A DNA stretch of 64,000 nt from Miltoncostaea sp050249835. GTDB lineage: Bacteria > Actinomycetota > Thermoleophilia > Miltoncostaeales > Miltoncostaeaceae. The notes below the pieces were generated by a model. That model saw nothing but the letters and a program-made list of their open reading frames with translations. It searched no databases and was not told where the DNA came from. Position 1 is the stretch's first letter. Each line of letters starts with the position of its first letter. The translations under genes were made by a program, and so were the position numbers. The stretch is taken from the NCBI GenBank assembly GCA_050249835.1, contig JBFWPT010000015.1, forward strand, positions 1-64,000. Direction: 5' to 3'. This document shows positions 49,692-58,129 of the stretch, piece by piece.

Positions 49692-50479
49692 GCGCCCGCG
49701 CGCTCCGGGTTCCAGACCTCCCAGGACGCCCCGCCGCGCGTGTACATCTCGTCGAGCTGCTGGCGCTCCTTGAAGGTGTCCATGCCGGCCCAGAACCCGT
49801 CGTGCCGGTAGCCCACGAGCTCGCCGGCCTCGATGAGCCGCTGGAAGGGCTCGTAGACGAGCTCCTCGCCCGGGCGCATGTAGTCGAAGATCTCCTGCCT
49901 CAGGACGAAGAACCCGGCGTTGACCCACATCCCGATCCCGCTGGACTCGCGGATCGTGGTGACGCGGTCGTCGTCGTCCATCGAGACGACGTGGAACGTC
50001 TGGCTCGGCGTCGTGCACATGAACGTGGCGACCTTGCCGTGCCGCTCGGCGTGCTCGAGCAGGCGCGGCAGCGGCAGGTCGGTGAGGCCGTCGGAGTAGT
50101 TGGCGAGGAAGACCTCCTCGCCCGCCAGGTGCTCGCGCACCGCCATGAGCCGCTCGCCGATGTTCGAGGAGATGCCCGTGTCCACGAACGTGATGCGCCA
50201 GTCCTCGATGTCCTTGTTGAGAAGGCTCACGTCCCGTCCGCCGCCGCTCAGCACGAAGTCGTTGGAGAGCCACTCCTTGTAGTTCAGGAAGTACTCCTTG
50301 ATGACCTCGGCCTTGTAGCCCAGGCACAGCACGAAGTCGCGGTGCCCGTAGTGGGCGTAGTACTTCATGAGGTGCCACATGATCGGCCGCGAGCCGATGG
50401 GGACCATGGGCTTCGGGAGCTGGCCCGAGAACTCCCGCATCCGCATGCCCATCCCGCCGCAGAAGAGGACGACCTTCAC
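49688..50479 (-). CDS. rfbF: Glucose-1-phosphate cytidylyltransferase-like nucleotidyltransferase
   Basis: A 263-aa sugar nucleotidyltransferase resembling RfbF, which makes CDP-glucose. The nucleotide loop is CGGMGMRMRE, a variant of GGxGTRL, followed by LPKPMVPIGSRPIMWHLMKYY. The YKAEVIKEYFLNYKEW and FVDTGISSNIGERL stretches and the C-terminal GFWAGMDTFKE are typical of the CDP-glucose branch. Product and pathway are inferred; no RfbG/RfbH partners are visible. It overlaps its neighbours on both sides by GTGA. Confidence 0.85.
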   Translation of the reverse strand: MKVVLFCGGMGMRMREFSGQLPKPMVPIGSRPIMWHLMKYYAHYGHRDFVLCLGYKAEVIKEYFLNYKEWLSNDFVLSGGGRDVSLLNKDIEDWRITFVDTGISSNIGERLMAVREHLAGEEVFLANYSDGLTDLPLPRLLEHAERHGKVATFMCTTPSQTFHVVSMDDDDRVTTIRESSGIGMWVNAGFFVLRQEIFDYMRPGEELVYEPFQRLIEAGELVGYRHDGFWAGMDTFKERQQLDEMYTRGGASWEVWNPERAGA

Positions 50480-51756
50480 GCGGCGCCCACCCGCGGCCAG
50501 TCGAGCACCGTCGCCTCGGGGATCGGCACCACGCAGCGGCCGCCCCACTCGCGGACGTACTCGAGCTGGGCGACGATCTCGTCCCGGAGGTTCCAGGGGA
50601 GGATGAGCACGTAGTCCGGCTTCGTCTCCGCGATCCGCGACGTGTCGAAGATGGGGATGTGGGTGCCCGGCAGGAAGCGGCCGTGCTTGTACGGGTTCCG
50701 GTCCACGGTGTAGTCGAGGAAGTCCGTGCCGACGCCGCAGTAGTTGAGGAGCGTGTTCCCCTTGCCGGGGGCGCCGTAGCCGACGACCTGCGCGCCCTCG
50801 CGCTTGACCCCGATCAGCCACTCGAGCAGCTTCCGCTTGGTCTCCTTGACCTGCTCGCTGAAGTCCTCGTAGGTGCCGATGCGGTCGAGGCCGGCCGCCA
50901 GCTCGCGGTCGCGGAGGTCGAGGAGGCGGTCCGTGACGGCCGGGCAGCCCTCGCCCGCGTGGGCCGCGTGGAGGCGCAGCGAGCCGCCGTGGGTCCAGAG
51001 CTCCTCGACGTCGAAGATCGTCAGCCCGTGGTGGGAGAAGATCCGCTCGGACGTGATCAGCGAGAAGTACGAGAAGTGCTCGTGGTAGATCGTGTCGAAC
51101 TGGTTCTCGTCCATCAGGCGCATCAGGTGGGGGAACTCGATGGTGATCGTCCCGCCCGGCGCCAGCAGCACCTTCATGCCGGCGACGAAGGTGTTGAGGT
51201 CCGGCACCTGCGCCAAGACGTTGTTGCCCACGATCAGGTCCGCCCGGGTCCCCTCGGCCACGAGGCGGTGGGCCAGCGCCTCGTCGAAGAACTCGGTGAG
51301 GGTCCGGACGCCGCGCTCCTCCTCGGCGACCTTCGCCACGTTGTAGGAGGGCTCGATGCCGAGCACCGGGACGCCGCGCTTCACGAAGTACTGCAGCAGG
51401 TAGCCGTCGTTGCTCGCGAGCTCCACGACCAGGCTGTCCGCCCCGAGGCCGCGGCGCGCGGAGATGTCCTCGACGTAGGCCTCGGCATGCGCGAGCCAGG
51501 CGTCCGAGTAGGACGAGAAGTACGCGTACTCCCGGAAGATCTCCTCGGGGCTCACGTACTCCTGGAGCTGCACGAGGAAGCAGCTCTCGCACACCCACGT
51601 GTGGAGCGGGAAGAACGGCTCCATCGCGTTGACCTGGTCGGCGGTGAGGAAGCTCTCGCAGAGCGGCGACATGCCGAGGTCGGCGAAGGTGTGACGGAGT
51701 GTCGCGCCGCAGAACCGGCACGGACCGCCGTCGGGGATGCCTGGGGAGGTGGCCAC
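50476..51756 (-). CDS. Zinc-binding C-methyltransferase-like protein
   Basis: A 426-aa member of the sugar C-methyltransferase family, paralogous to those at 28977 and 51807. A zinc ribbon (CRFCG near residue 12 and CESCF near residue 55) precedes the SAM domain (VVELASNDGYLLQYFVKRG, VGNNVLAQVPDL, YHEHFSYFS) and the C-terminal domain (VVGYGAPGKGNTLLNYCG, VDRNPYKHGRFLPGT). NovU-like enzymes have the same NDGYLLQ-type motif. The GTG at 51756 has GAGAGG 5 nt upstream. It is followed directly by the nucleotidyltransferase gene. Confidence 0.86.
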   Translation of the reverse strand: MATSPGIPDGGPCRFCGATLRHTFADLGMSPLCESFLTADQVNAMEPFFPLHTWVCESCFLVQLQEYVSPEEIFREYAYFSSYSDAWLAHAEAYVEDISARRGLGADSLVVELASNDGYLLQYFVKRGVPVLGIEPSYNVAKVAEEERGVRTLTEFFDEALAHRLVAEGTRADLIVGNNVLAQVPDLNTFVAGMKVLLAPGGTITIEFPHLMRLMDENQFDTIYHEHFSYFSLITSERIFSHHGLTIFDVEELWTHGGSLRLHAAHAGEGCPAVTDRLLDLRDRELAAGLDRIGTYEDFSEQVKETKRKLLEWLIGVKREGAQVVGYGAPGKGNTLLNYCGVGTDFLDYTVDRNPYKHGRFLPGTHIPIFDTSRIAETKPDYVLILPWNLRDEIVAQLEYVREWGGRCVVPIPEATVLDWPRVGAA

Positions 51757-51806
51757 TTTGCCTCTCGTGTCGGTTGGGGTGTGCTGCCGCGGGACGCCGG
51801 CGGGGG

Positions 51807-52988
51807 TCAGACGACGACCACGCGCGCGGCGACGCCGAGCCCGTCGAGGGTCGCCTGGATCTCTTCGGCGTAGAGGGGGTTCATGATGAGCACGGAGCCG
51901 GGGGGGTCGGCCACGAGATCCTCGGGCGCGACGATGGGCTGGCCGGTGCCCGGAAGGTAGCGCCCCTGCTTGCGCGGGTTGAGGTCCACGACGCGATCGA
52001 CCTCGTCGCCGACGCCCATCAGGTTGAAGAAGCCCACCGCCTTCGCGCCCGCCCCCCACGCCACGGCCCCGCCGGACGCGGATGCCTCGTCGAGCATCGA
52101 CCGCCAGCCCGCGACGCGCTCGCCGACGCGGTCCGGGTACGCGGCCAGGTCGGCGGCGGTCCGCGCGACCCCGGCCGGATCCGCCGGCGCCTCCACCGGC
52201 CCCGCGGCCGGGCGCGCCTCCACGGCGAGGAACTGGCCGTCGTAGTCCTCGCGCAGCGCCGTCACCGTGAAGCCGGCGAGGGCGAACAGGACCCGGATCG
52301 ACGAGTCCAGGAAGTACGAGCAGTGCTCGTAGATCAGGTCCCCCACCGACAGGCGCCGGAGGGCGAGCAGGCCGTTGGGGACCTCGACGTAGACGGGCGT
52401 GTCGCGGTCGCCGATGCCGGCGCGGACCGTCCGCATGAAGGCCAGCGGGTCCGGGACGTGCTCGAGCACGTGACGGCAGCAGATGATGTCGGCGGGGTGC
52501 GCCGCGTGCTCCTCCGAGAAGTACTCCGGGACGACCCGCGCCCGCCCGGCCAGCAGGGGGTCGGCGTGCGCCGGGTCGTGGCTGGGGTCGAAGCCGAGGC
52601 CGCGGTTGCCGCCCGCCGCGCACAGGAGGCCGAGGAAGTGGCCGCTGCCGCAGCCGATCTCGAGCACGTCGGCGTCGCGCAGCCCGTAGGTCGCGACGAG
52701 GTGCTCCACCAGGCCGTCCTCGTAGCGCCGGAACACGCCGGAGAAGTGCAGCGCGTTGTCGTAGGGCTCGGTGTAGTCGGAGACGGCGGGGTCGTATGCG
52801 CGGTTGAAGACGTAGAGGCACCGCCCGCACCAGGACAGGTGGAGGTCGCCCCGGGGGCAGCCCACGGCCGCCTCGCGCGTGGGCCAGAGGGCCCCGACGT
52901 GGGCCGGGACCCCGTCCAGGTCCACCAGGGGACGGACGTCGTCCGACCCGCAGACGGGGCAGCCCGCGTGGCGATCGGGGGCGGTCAC
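51807..52988 (-). CDS. Zinc-binding C-methyltransferase-like protein
   Basis: A 393-aa third member of the same family. Zinc ribbon (CPVCG and CGRCL), SAM domain (VLEIGCGSGHFLGLLC, CCRHVLEHVPDPL, YEHCSYFLD) and C-terminal Rossmann domain (AWGAGAKAVGFFNLM, VDLNPRKQGRYLPGTGQPI). It is more like the 28977 protein than the 50476 one. The GTG at 52988 overlaps the upstream methyltransferase stop (GTGA); a GTG at 52991 is equally possible. Confidence 0.85.
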   Translation of the reverse strand: MTAPDRHAGCPVCGSDDVRPLVDLDGVPAHVGALWPTREAAVGCPRGDLHLSWCGRCLYVFNRAYDPAVSDYTEPYDNALHFSGVFRRYEDGLVEHLVATYGLRDADVLEIGCGSGHFLGLLCAAGGNRGLGFDPSHDPAHADPLLAGRARVVPEYFSEEHAAHPADIICCRHVLEHVPDPLAFMRTVRAGIGDRDTPVYVEVPNGLLALRRLSVGDLIYEHCSYFLDSSIRVLFALAGFTVTALREDYDGQFLAVEARPAAGPVEAPADPAGVARTAADLAAYPDRVGERVAGWRSMLDEASASGGAVAWGAGAKAVGFFNLMGVGDEVDRVVDLNPRKQGRYLPGTGQPIVAPEDLVADPPGSVLIMNPLYAEEIQATLDGLGVAARVVVV

Positions 52989-53791
52989 CACGCCCGGTCC
53001 GTGTCGCGCTCCGCCGGCTGCTGCGCGTCCGCGCCCGCCGGCGGCCGCTCGGCCTGCAGGTAGGCGCGCGCCGATCCCTCGCCGAACGGGGTCCCGTCGA
53101 TCGCGCCGGCGACCTCGCGCACCTCGAGCCCGGCCGTGGCCAGCAGCTCGGTGAGCTCGTCGAACGCGTAGAGGCGGATCGACGTGTGCTCCCGCGTCGT
53201 GCCGCCGTCGCCCACCAGGTACCAGTCCGTCTCGGTCCTGCGGGTCACCGGGTCGAACTCGCGCTCGACGAGCACGAACGTCTCGCCGCTGCGCCACCAC
53301 ACCCGGGGCGCGTCCAAGGTGGGCCGGAGCGTCTCCTCCACGTGCGTGTCCAGCAGGAACCGGCCCCCCGGGCGCAGCGCGGAGGCGACCGCCTCCAGGA
53401 AGCGCCGGTCCCCGTCGTCGTCGAGGTAGCCGAAGCTCCCCCACCAGCAGAGGACCGCGTCGAACCGGCCGAGGGACCCGATCTGGCGCATGTCGGCGCA
53501 GTGGAGGCGGAGGTCGACCCCCGCCGCGTCGGCCTTGGCCCGCGCCTCGTCGACGTAGGGCCGCGTGATGTCGACGCCCACGACCTCGCAGCCGCGCGCA
53601 GCGAGCGCGACCGACAGGTCCCCGGTCCCGCACGGCACGTCGAGGACGCGGCTGCCCGGCGCCAGGCCCAGGGACCCGGCGATGAAGTCGGTCTCCCGCG
53701 CGATCTGCTCAGGCGTCCGCCGCCGGCGCTGCACCTGGCCCCACGGCCCCTCGAAGATGCCCGTCCTCCACCACTCCGTTCCCGCGCCCAT
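52985..53791 (-). CDS. SAM-dependent methyltransferase
   Basis: A 268-aa class I SAM methyltransferase of the UbiE/Methyltransf_25 type: motif I is VLDVPCGTGDLSVALAARG, followed by VVGVDITRPYVDEA and CWWGSFGYLDDDGD. Residue 1 is the ATG at 53791, with GAGAGGA about 5 nt upstream; an upstream GTG is less likely. As first gene of the sugar operon that ends at 48002, it probably O- or N-methylates a sugar or glycan. Confidence 0.85.
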   Translation of the reverse strand: MGAGTEWWRTGIFEGPWGQVQRRRRTPEQIARETDFIAGSLGLAPGSRVLDVPCGTGDLSVALAARGCEVVGVDITRPYVDEARAKADAAGVDLRLHCADMRQIGSLGRFDAVLCWWGSFGYLDDDGDRRFLEAVASALRPGGRFLLDTHVEETLRPTLDAPRVWWRSGETFVLVEREFDPVTRRTETDWYLVGDGGTTREHTSIRLYAFDELTELLATAGLEVREVAGAIDGTPFGEGSARAYLQAERPPAGADAQQPAERDTDRAW

Positions 53792-54077
53792 GTGTTCCTC
53801 TCCGATGACCGTCACGAGCCCGCAGGGATCCTGACCATGCCCGGGTGGTCCGTCGCCGCCCCATTGGGCGGGGCGGCCTCCATCGCCCGTCTAGGGTTGC
53901 GGCCCGGCGCGCAACCGCCACGCACCGCCCCCGGCAGGGTAAGAAATCCGTTAGACGACCGCCATCCACTTGCGGATCGTCCCCACACATCTCGGCTGCG
54001 GTCCGACAAGAGGCTAGGGTCGCCCGCGTGCCCGGCCCCCTTTGCCCGAGGGGGCTCAACAACAGGAAGGATGTCGC
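53792..54077. other. Divergent promoter region with hairpin
   Basis: A 286-bp gap between divergent genes. It holds a hairpin (GGTTGCG at 53895-53901 with CGCAACC at 53910-53916) and an imperfect inverted repeat around the GACGACCGC and GCGGATCGTC arms at about 53955-53981. I could not place a confident promoter in it. Confidence 0.35.
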
Positions 54078-55940
54078 ATGCGACTCCTCTCCCCACTGGT
54101 GCGATCTCTCCCACGCGGACGCGCGGTCCGCCTGATCGCCCTGTCGGGAACCGCGGCGCTCGCCGCCGTGGCAGTCCCCTCCCCCGCATCCGGGGCCGAG
54201 ACCCCCGCGGTGAAGATCACCGCCCCGGTGCCGTCCGCCCAGGTCGTGAGCGGGCTCGTGCCGCTCGCGGTGCGCGCGCACAGCGCGAGCGGCATCCGGC
54301 GCGTCGAGTTCCGCATCGACGGCAAGCGCCGGTGGGTCCAGACCAAGGCGCCGTGGCGCTTCGGCGGCCCCCGGGGCCGCTGGGACACGCGCCGGTACTC
54401 GGCCGGCACGCGCCGTGTCGCCGTGGTGGCCGTCGGCCGCGACGGCAGCCGCGGCGCCACGATCCGCCGCGTGAAGGTGGTCCGCGCCACGGCCCGGCCC
54501 TACGTGGCGATCACCTCGCCGAAGGCCAACGCGACCGTCCGCGGCAAGGTCGTGCTGAGCGCCCAGGCCACCGCGAACCGCGGCATCTCCCGCGTCGAGT
54601 TCCGCATCGACGGCAAGCGCCGCTGGACGGCGCGGTCCGCGCCGTGGCGGTTCGGCGGCGCCTCCGGCAAGTGGGACACCGCCAAGTACCCCACCGGCAA
54701 GCGCACGATCACCGTGACCGCGTTCGATAAGGCCGGGCGGAAGACCGTCGCGAGCCGCAAGGTCACGATCAAGCGGAGCGGCTCCACGACGCCCGCGACG
54801 CCCGCGCCCACGCCGCCGCCCTCCACGGGCGGGGGCGGCGGCTCGCCGGCCTTCGCCCCGTACGCCCCCCCGGCCAAGGCGCTCGGCCCCGCGACCCGCT
54901 TCGTCTCCGCCTCGGGGTCGGACTCGGGCTCGTGCACCGCGTCGTCCCCGTGCCGCTCGCTCAACCGGGCGTACCAGGTGGCGGCGCCGGGCGAGGTCGT
55001 CGACATCGCCGGCGGCAACTACCCGCACCAGACCTTCGGCGGCGGGTCCGGCAAGTCCCGGGCGAACCCGGTCTACTTCCGTCCCGCCGCGGGCGCCTCC
55101 GTCTCCATGTCGAACCTCCGGTTCGAGGGGACCGTGGGCGTCGAGATCCGCGACGTCCACACCGTGGGCTGGTACGTCAACACCGGCAGCGACGGCATCA
55201 CGCTCCGCGGGGTCCGCTCCACGGGCGGCAGCTTCATCACGAGCGCGTCGCACGTCTCGATCGTCGGCGGCGAGGTCGGCCCGGTCGACTCGGTCGACGC
55301 GGTCCAGGTGAAGCGCGCCAGCGCGAGCGCGCCGAACCCCTCGGACATCGTCTTCGACGGCGTGACCGTCCACGACGTCACCCGGCGGGCCGATCCGGAC
55401 GTCCACACCGACTGCATGCAGTTCGGCGCGGGCGAGCGGGTCGCCATCCGGAACAGCGTCATCTACAACTGCTCGACCCAGGGTGTCTTCACGCGCGAGT
55501 TCAGCGGTGGCGTCATCCGCGACTGGGTCGTGGAGAACAACTTCTTCGGCAAGGCCAACGAGGGTTACTACTCGCTGATCATCCACAGGGAGCTCTCGGC
55601 CGACAAGAAGTTCCTCGTCCGCTACAACAGCTCCATCCAGGCCTGGCGCCTCGAGTCGCACGGCCTGACGGTGATCGGCAACGTCGCGCCGATGGCGTCC
55701 AACGCCTGCGACTCGGCCATCACCTACCGGTACAACGTCTGGTCGGCGGCCAAGTGCCACTCGACCGACGTCGCCGCGGCGCCCGGGTTCCTCAACCCGG
55801 GGGCCATGGACCTGCGGCTGGCCGCCGGGTCCGCGGCGATCAACCGGGGCGACCCCTCGGCCTACCCGCCCGGGGACATCACCGGCACGGCGCGCCCCCT
55901 CGGGGGACGCCCGGACGCCGGGGCCCACGAGCGGCAGTGA
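54078..55940 (+). CDS. Secreted beta-helix protein with two Ig-like domains
   Basis: A 620-aa secreted protein. The signal peptide (to about residue 40) is followed by two tandem Ig-like domains of near-identical design (VEFRIDGKRRW, APWRFGGPRGRWDT, then APWRFGGASGKWDT), a Pro/Thr/Gly-rich linker and a right-handed beta helix that begins RFVSASGSDSGSCTASSPC and ends GTARPLGGRPDAGAHE. It is the closest relative of the 26061 protein and more distantly of 23861. AGGAAGG lies 7 nt before the ATG. No catalytic residues are assigned. Confidence 0.84.
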   Translation: MRLLSPLVRSLPRGRAVRLIALSGTAALAAVAVPSPASGAETPAVKITAPVPSAQVVSGLVPLAVRAHSASGIRRVEFRIDGKRRWVQTKAPWRFGGPRGRWDTRRYSAGTRRVAVVAVGRDGSRGATIRRVKVVRATARPYVAITSPKANATVRGKVVLSAQATANRGISRVEFRIDGKRRWTARSAPWRFGGASGKWDTAKYPTGKRTITVTAFDKAGRKTVASRKVTIKRSGSTTPATPAPTPPPSTGGGGGSPAFAPYAPPAKALGPATRFVSASGSDSGSCTASSPCRSLNRAYQVAAPGEVVDIAGGNYPHQTFGGGSGKSRANPVYFRPAAGASVSMSNLRFEGTVGVEIRDVHTVGWYVNTGSDGITLRGVRSTGGSFITSASHVSIVGGEVGPVDSVDAVQVKRASASAPNPSDIVFDGVTVHDVTRRADPDVHTDCMQFGAGERVAIRNSVIYNCSTQGVFTREFSGGVIRDWVVENNFFGKANEGYYSLIIHRELSADKKFLVRYNSSIQAWRLESHGLTVIGNVAPMASNACDSAITYRYNVWSAAKCHSTDVAAAPGFLNPGAMDLRLAAGSAAINRGDPSAYPPGDITGTARPLGGRPDAGAHERQ

Positions 55941-55944
55941 GCAC

Positions 55945-55987
55945 GACGTGGCCGGCCCCCGCCCCCCCGGCGGGGGCCGGCCACGTC
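55945..55987. terminator. 19-bp perfect hairpin, bidirectional terminator
   Basis: Left arm 55945-55963 and right arm 55969-55987 pair perfectly over 19 bp with a CCCCC loop. It ends inside the stop codon of the convergent sugar transferase gene and lies 4 nt after the beta-helix gene. This is the longest stem seen in the window. Confidence 0.8.
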
Positions 55988-57467
55988 AGTAGGCGCCGTC
56001 CCGGCGGAGCACGACCCGGGCGGTCCGCATGATGATGCGGATGTCCCACCAGAGCGACCAGTTCGTGACGTACAGGTAGTCGAGCTTGGTCATCTCGCCG
56101 TAGGACAGGTCGTTGCGGCCCATGGCCTGCCACGGGCCCGTGAGGCCGGGGGCCACGTCGAGTCGGCGGCTGGCCCAGCCCGTGATCTGGTCGGACTCGT
56201 GGACCACGAAGGGGCGGGGCCCGACGATGCTCATCTGGCCGCGCAGGACGTTCCAGAGCTGGGGCAGCTCGTCCAGGCTGGTGCGCCGCAGGAAGGCGCC
56301 GACCCGGGTCACGCGGGGGTCGCCGGACTTCATCTTGAACAGGGGGCCGTCGACCTCGTTGTCGCCGGCAAGGGCCTGGCGGGAGGCCTCGGCGTCGAGG
56401 CGCATCGAGCGGAACTTGAGGATCTGGAAGACCTCGCCGCCACGCCCGCGGCGGGCCTGGCGGAAGATCGCGGGGCCGGGGCTGTCCACGCGGATGGCGA
56501 TCGCGATCGCGGCGAGGGCCGGTGCGAGCAGGACCAGGAGGCCGGCCGCGACGATGATGTCGAAGGCGCGCTTGACGATCCGGGCGAAGCCGCCGAGCCG
56601 CACCGGGGGCAGCGTGACCATCGGGATGCCCTCGAGGTCGTCCAGGGTCGCGTGCGCGGGGAAGATCTCGAAGTACCGCGGCACCATCGACACCTGGATG
56701 TGCGGGTTCCGGACGCTGCGGACGAGCTGGAGCATCTCGTCGTGGCTGGCGCGCGAGTAGGCGACCACGACCCGGTCGATGTCGAGCGTCGCGCAGGCGG
56801 TGGCGAGGTCCTTCCGCGTGCCGAGGTGCGCGCAGCCCTCCACCTCGAGCGGGTCGTCGTCGAGGTACCCGACGAGCTCGATGCCGTAGGAGGCGTGCCG
56901 GCTGAGCTTGTCGTGCACGAGCCGGGCCACCTCGCCGCTGCCGACGATGAGGGTGCGCTCGGGCCGGAACAGGCCCGGCAGGGCCGACCGCAGCGATACC
57001 CGGCCGGCCGGGACCAGCACGAGGGCCAGCGCGACGGCCACGGCGACGGTCTCGGGCTCGAAGAGGCCCGGGCCCGCGGCGTCGAAGGAGAACCCGATGA
57101 CGAGGGTCATGAAGCCGGCGACGACGAGCGGGTGGAAGGCGTCGCGGAGGGTCGTCTCGAAGCTGCCGCTCGAGATGCGGGCCCGCCGGTTGCCGTAGTG
57201 CCCGTAGGCGGCGAAGACGATCAGCCAGAGCCCCGTGATCCACAGCGCCCCGACGCCCAGCATCCACATCTCGGACCGCTGCTCGCGGAACAGCGACGCG
57301 GTCACGCCGAGCGCCGCGCTCTGCGCGACGAGGACGGCGAGCGCGTCGGCGCCCATGAGGGGGAGCCGGCGGTTCCGGGAGGCCCGCCGGCCCGCGACCG
57401 CATCGAGGGGGAGGATGACCTCGGCCTCGGGGGGCGGTGTGGGCGCAGTGTGCTCCGCGGTGGTCAT
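55986..57467 (-). CDS. Polyprenyl-phosphate sugar-1-phosphate transferase
   Basis: A 493-aa initiating enzyme of glycan synthesis, which puts the first sugar phosphate on undecaprenyl phosphate. The N-terminal half has five hydrophobic segments and a CoA-binding-like Rossmann domain (TLIVGSGEVARLVHDKL). The C-terminal bacterial sugar transferase domain starts KRAFDIIVAAGLLVLLAP and has the family motifs FRQARRGRGGEVFQILKFRS, TSLDELPQLWNVLRG and MSIVGPRPF. GAGAGG lies about 11 nt before the ATG. The product is the anchor on which the PssDE and GT enzymes of this locus build. Confidence 0.92.
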   Translation of the reverse strand: MTTAEHTAPTPPPEAEVILPLDAVAGRRASRNRRLPLMGADALAVLVAQSAALGVTASLFREQRSEMWMLGVGALWITGLWLIVFAAYGHYGNRRARISSGSFETTLRDAFHPLVVAGFMTLVIGFSFDAAGPGLFEPETVAVAVALALVLVPAGRVSLRSALPGLFRPERTLIVGSGEVARLVHDKLSRHASYGIELVGYLDDDPLEVEGCAHLGTRKDLATACATLDIDRVVVAYSRASHDEMLQLVRSVRNPHIQVSMVPRYFEIFPAHATLDDLEGIPMVTLPPVRLGGFARIVKRAFDIIVAAGLLVLLAPALAAIAIAIRVDSPGPAIFRQARRGRGGEVFQILKFRSMRLDAEASRQALAGDNEVDGPLFKMKSGDPRVTRVGAFLRRTSLDELPQLWNVLRGQMSIVGPRPFVVHESDQITGWASRRLDVAPGLTGPWQAMGRNDLSYGEMTKLDYLYVTNWSLWWDIRIIMRTARVVLRRDGAY

Positions 57468-57552
57468 CTGGGCAGGTGCCTCTCGGTTCTCATGCGGTCA
57501 TGTGGAGTGTGGGACGTGGGTGATGTTCGGTTCGACTGCCGAAAGGGGGGTT

Positions 57553-57605
57553 TTGACAGGGTTGCGGAACTAGCCGATGGTGCGTGAAGCCCTTCGTAAG
57601 GGCTT
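57553..57605 (+). promoter_or_regulatory. Consensus -35 with downstream hairpin
   Basis: TTGACA (57553-57558) with GATGGT (57576-57581) 17 bp further makes a plausible sigma-70 promoter reading rightward. About 6 nt later an 8-bp hairpin (AAGCCCTT-CGT-AAGGGCTT, 57587-57605) would lie at the very start of the transcript. A second hairpin built on CCCGGCGCCGGG is at about 57663-57676. Whether these serve the small secreted gene at 57713 or the leader of the sugar transferase on the other strand is open. Confidence 0.35.
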
Positions 57606-57712
57606 TCTCATGAAGCCACCGGGCCCCGACTTGTAAATCGGCGCGGAGACGTTCGTCTTGAAACCCGGCGCCGGGGGTTGACCGGGGCGCCCCGCGGGCC
57701 GATGGACGGGAC

Positions 57713-58129
57713 ATGCGCACACGCCGTGCCCTCGCCTCGGCGTCCCTCGCCGCCCTCCTCCTGGTCCCGGCGGCCGGGTCGGCCGCCCCCTCGCCGGACC
57801 TCGCGGGGACCTGGTCCTGGCGGGACCACGACGAGTCGCTCACCGACGGGCGCAACGCGCGCACGGGGGTCGTGACCGTCCACGGGGACGCCGCCACCCT
57901 GCGGCTCGGCCGCGGCCCGGCGCGGCGCCTGGCGGTCGCCCGCAACGGCCGGTCCTTCACGGTGGTCGTCACCCGGCGGGCGGGCCGTCGGGGCGAGGAC
58001 CGGGTCCGCGTGCGCTACCGGGGGCGCCTCACGACCGGCCCCGAGGGCGCGCGCCTCGCGGGCGACCTCACCATCCTGAGCCCCCGCTACCCGGGCAGGA
58101 GCGCCTTCTCCGCGATCCGACGGGGCTAG
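57713..58129 (+). CDS. Small secreted basic protein
   Basis: A 138-aa protein of unknown function. A clear signal peptide (RRALASASLAALLLVPAAGS) precedes about 110 residues with alternating short strands and many Arg/Thr/Val, suggesting a small beta barrel (DLAGTWSWRDHDESL at the start). Its end overlaps the NTP transferase gene by 4 bp. I know no family for it. Confidence 0.6.
   Translation: MRTRRALASASLAALLLVPAAGSAAPSPDLAGTWSWRDHDESLTDGRNARTGVVTVHGDAATLRLGRGPARRLAVARNGRSFTVVVTRRAGRRGEDRVRVRYRGRLTTGPEGARLAGDLTILSPRYPGRSAFSAIRRG

Noticed and set aside
57468..57712. Cyclic di-GMP (GEMM) riboswitch
   Set aside because: The conserved GEMM core sequences are not present on either strand by eye; only hairpins remain.
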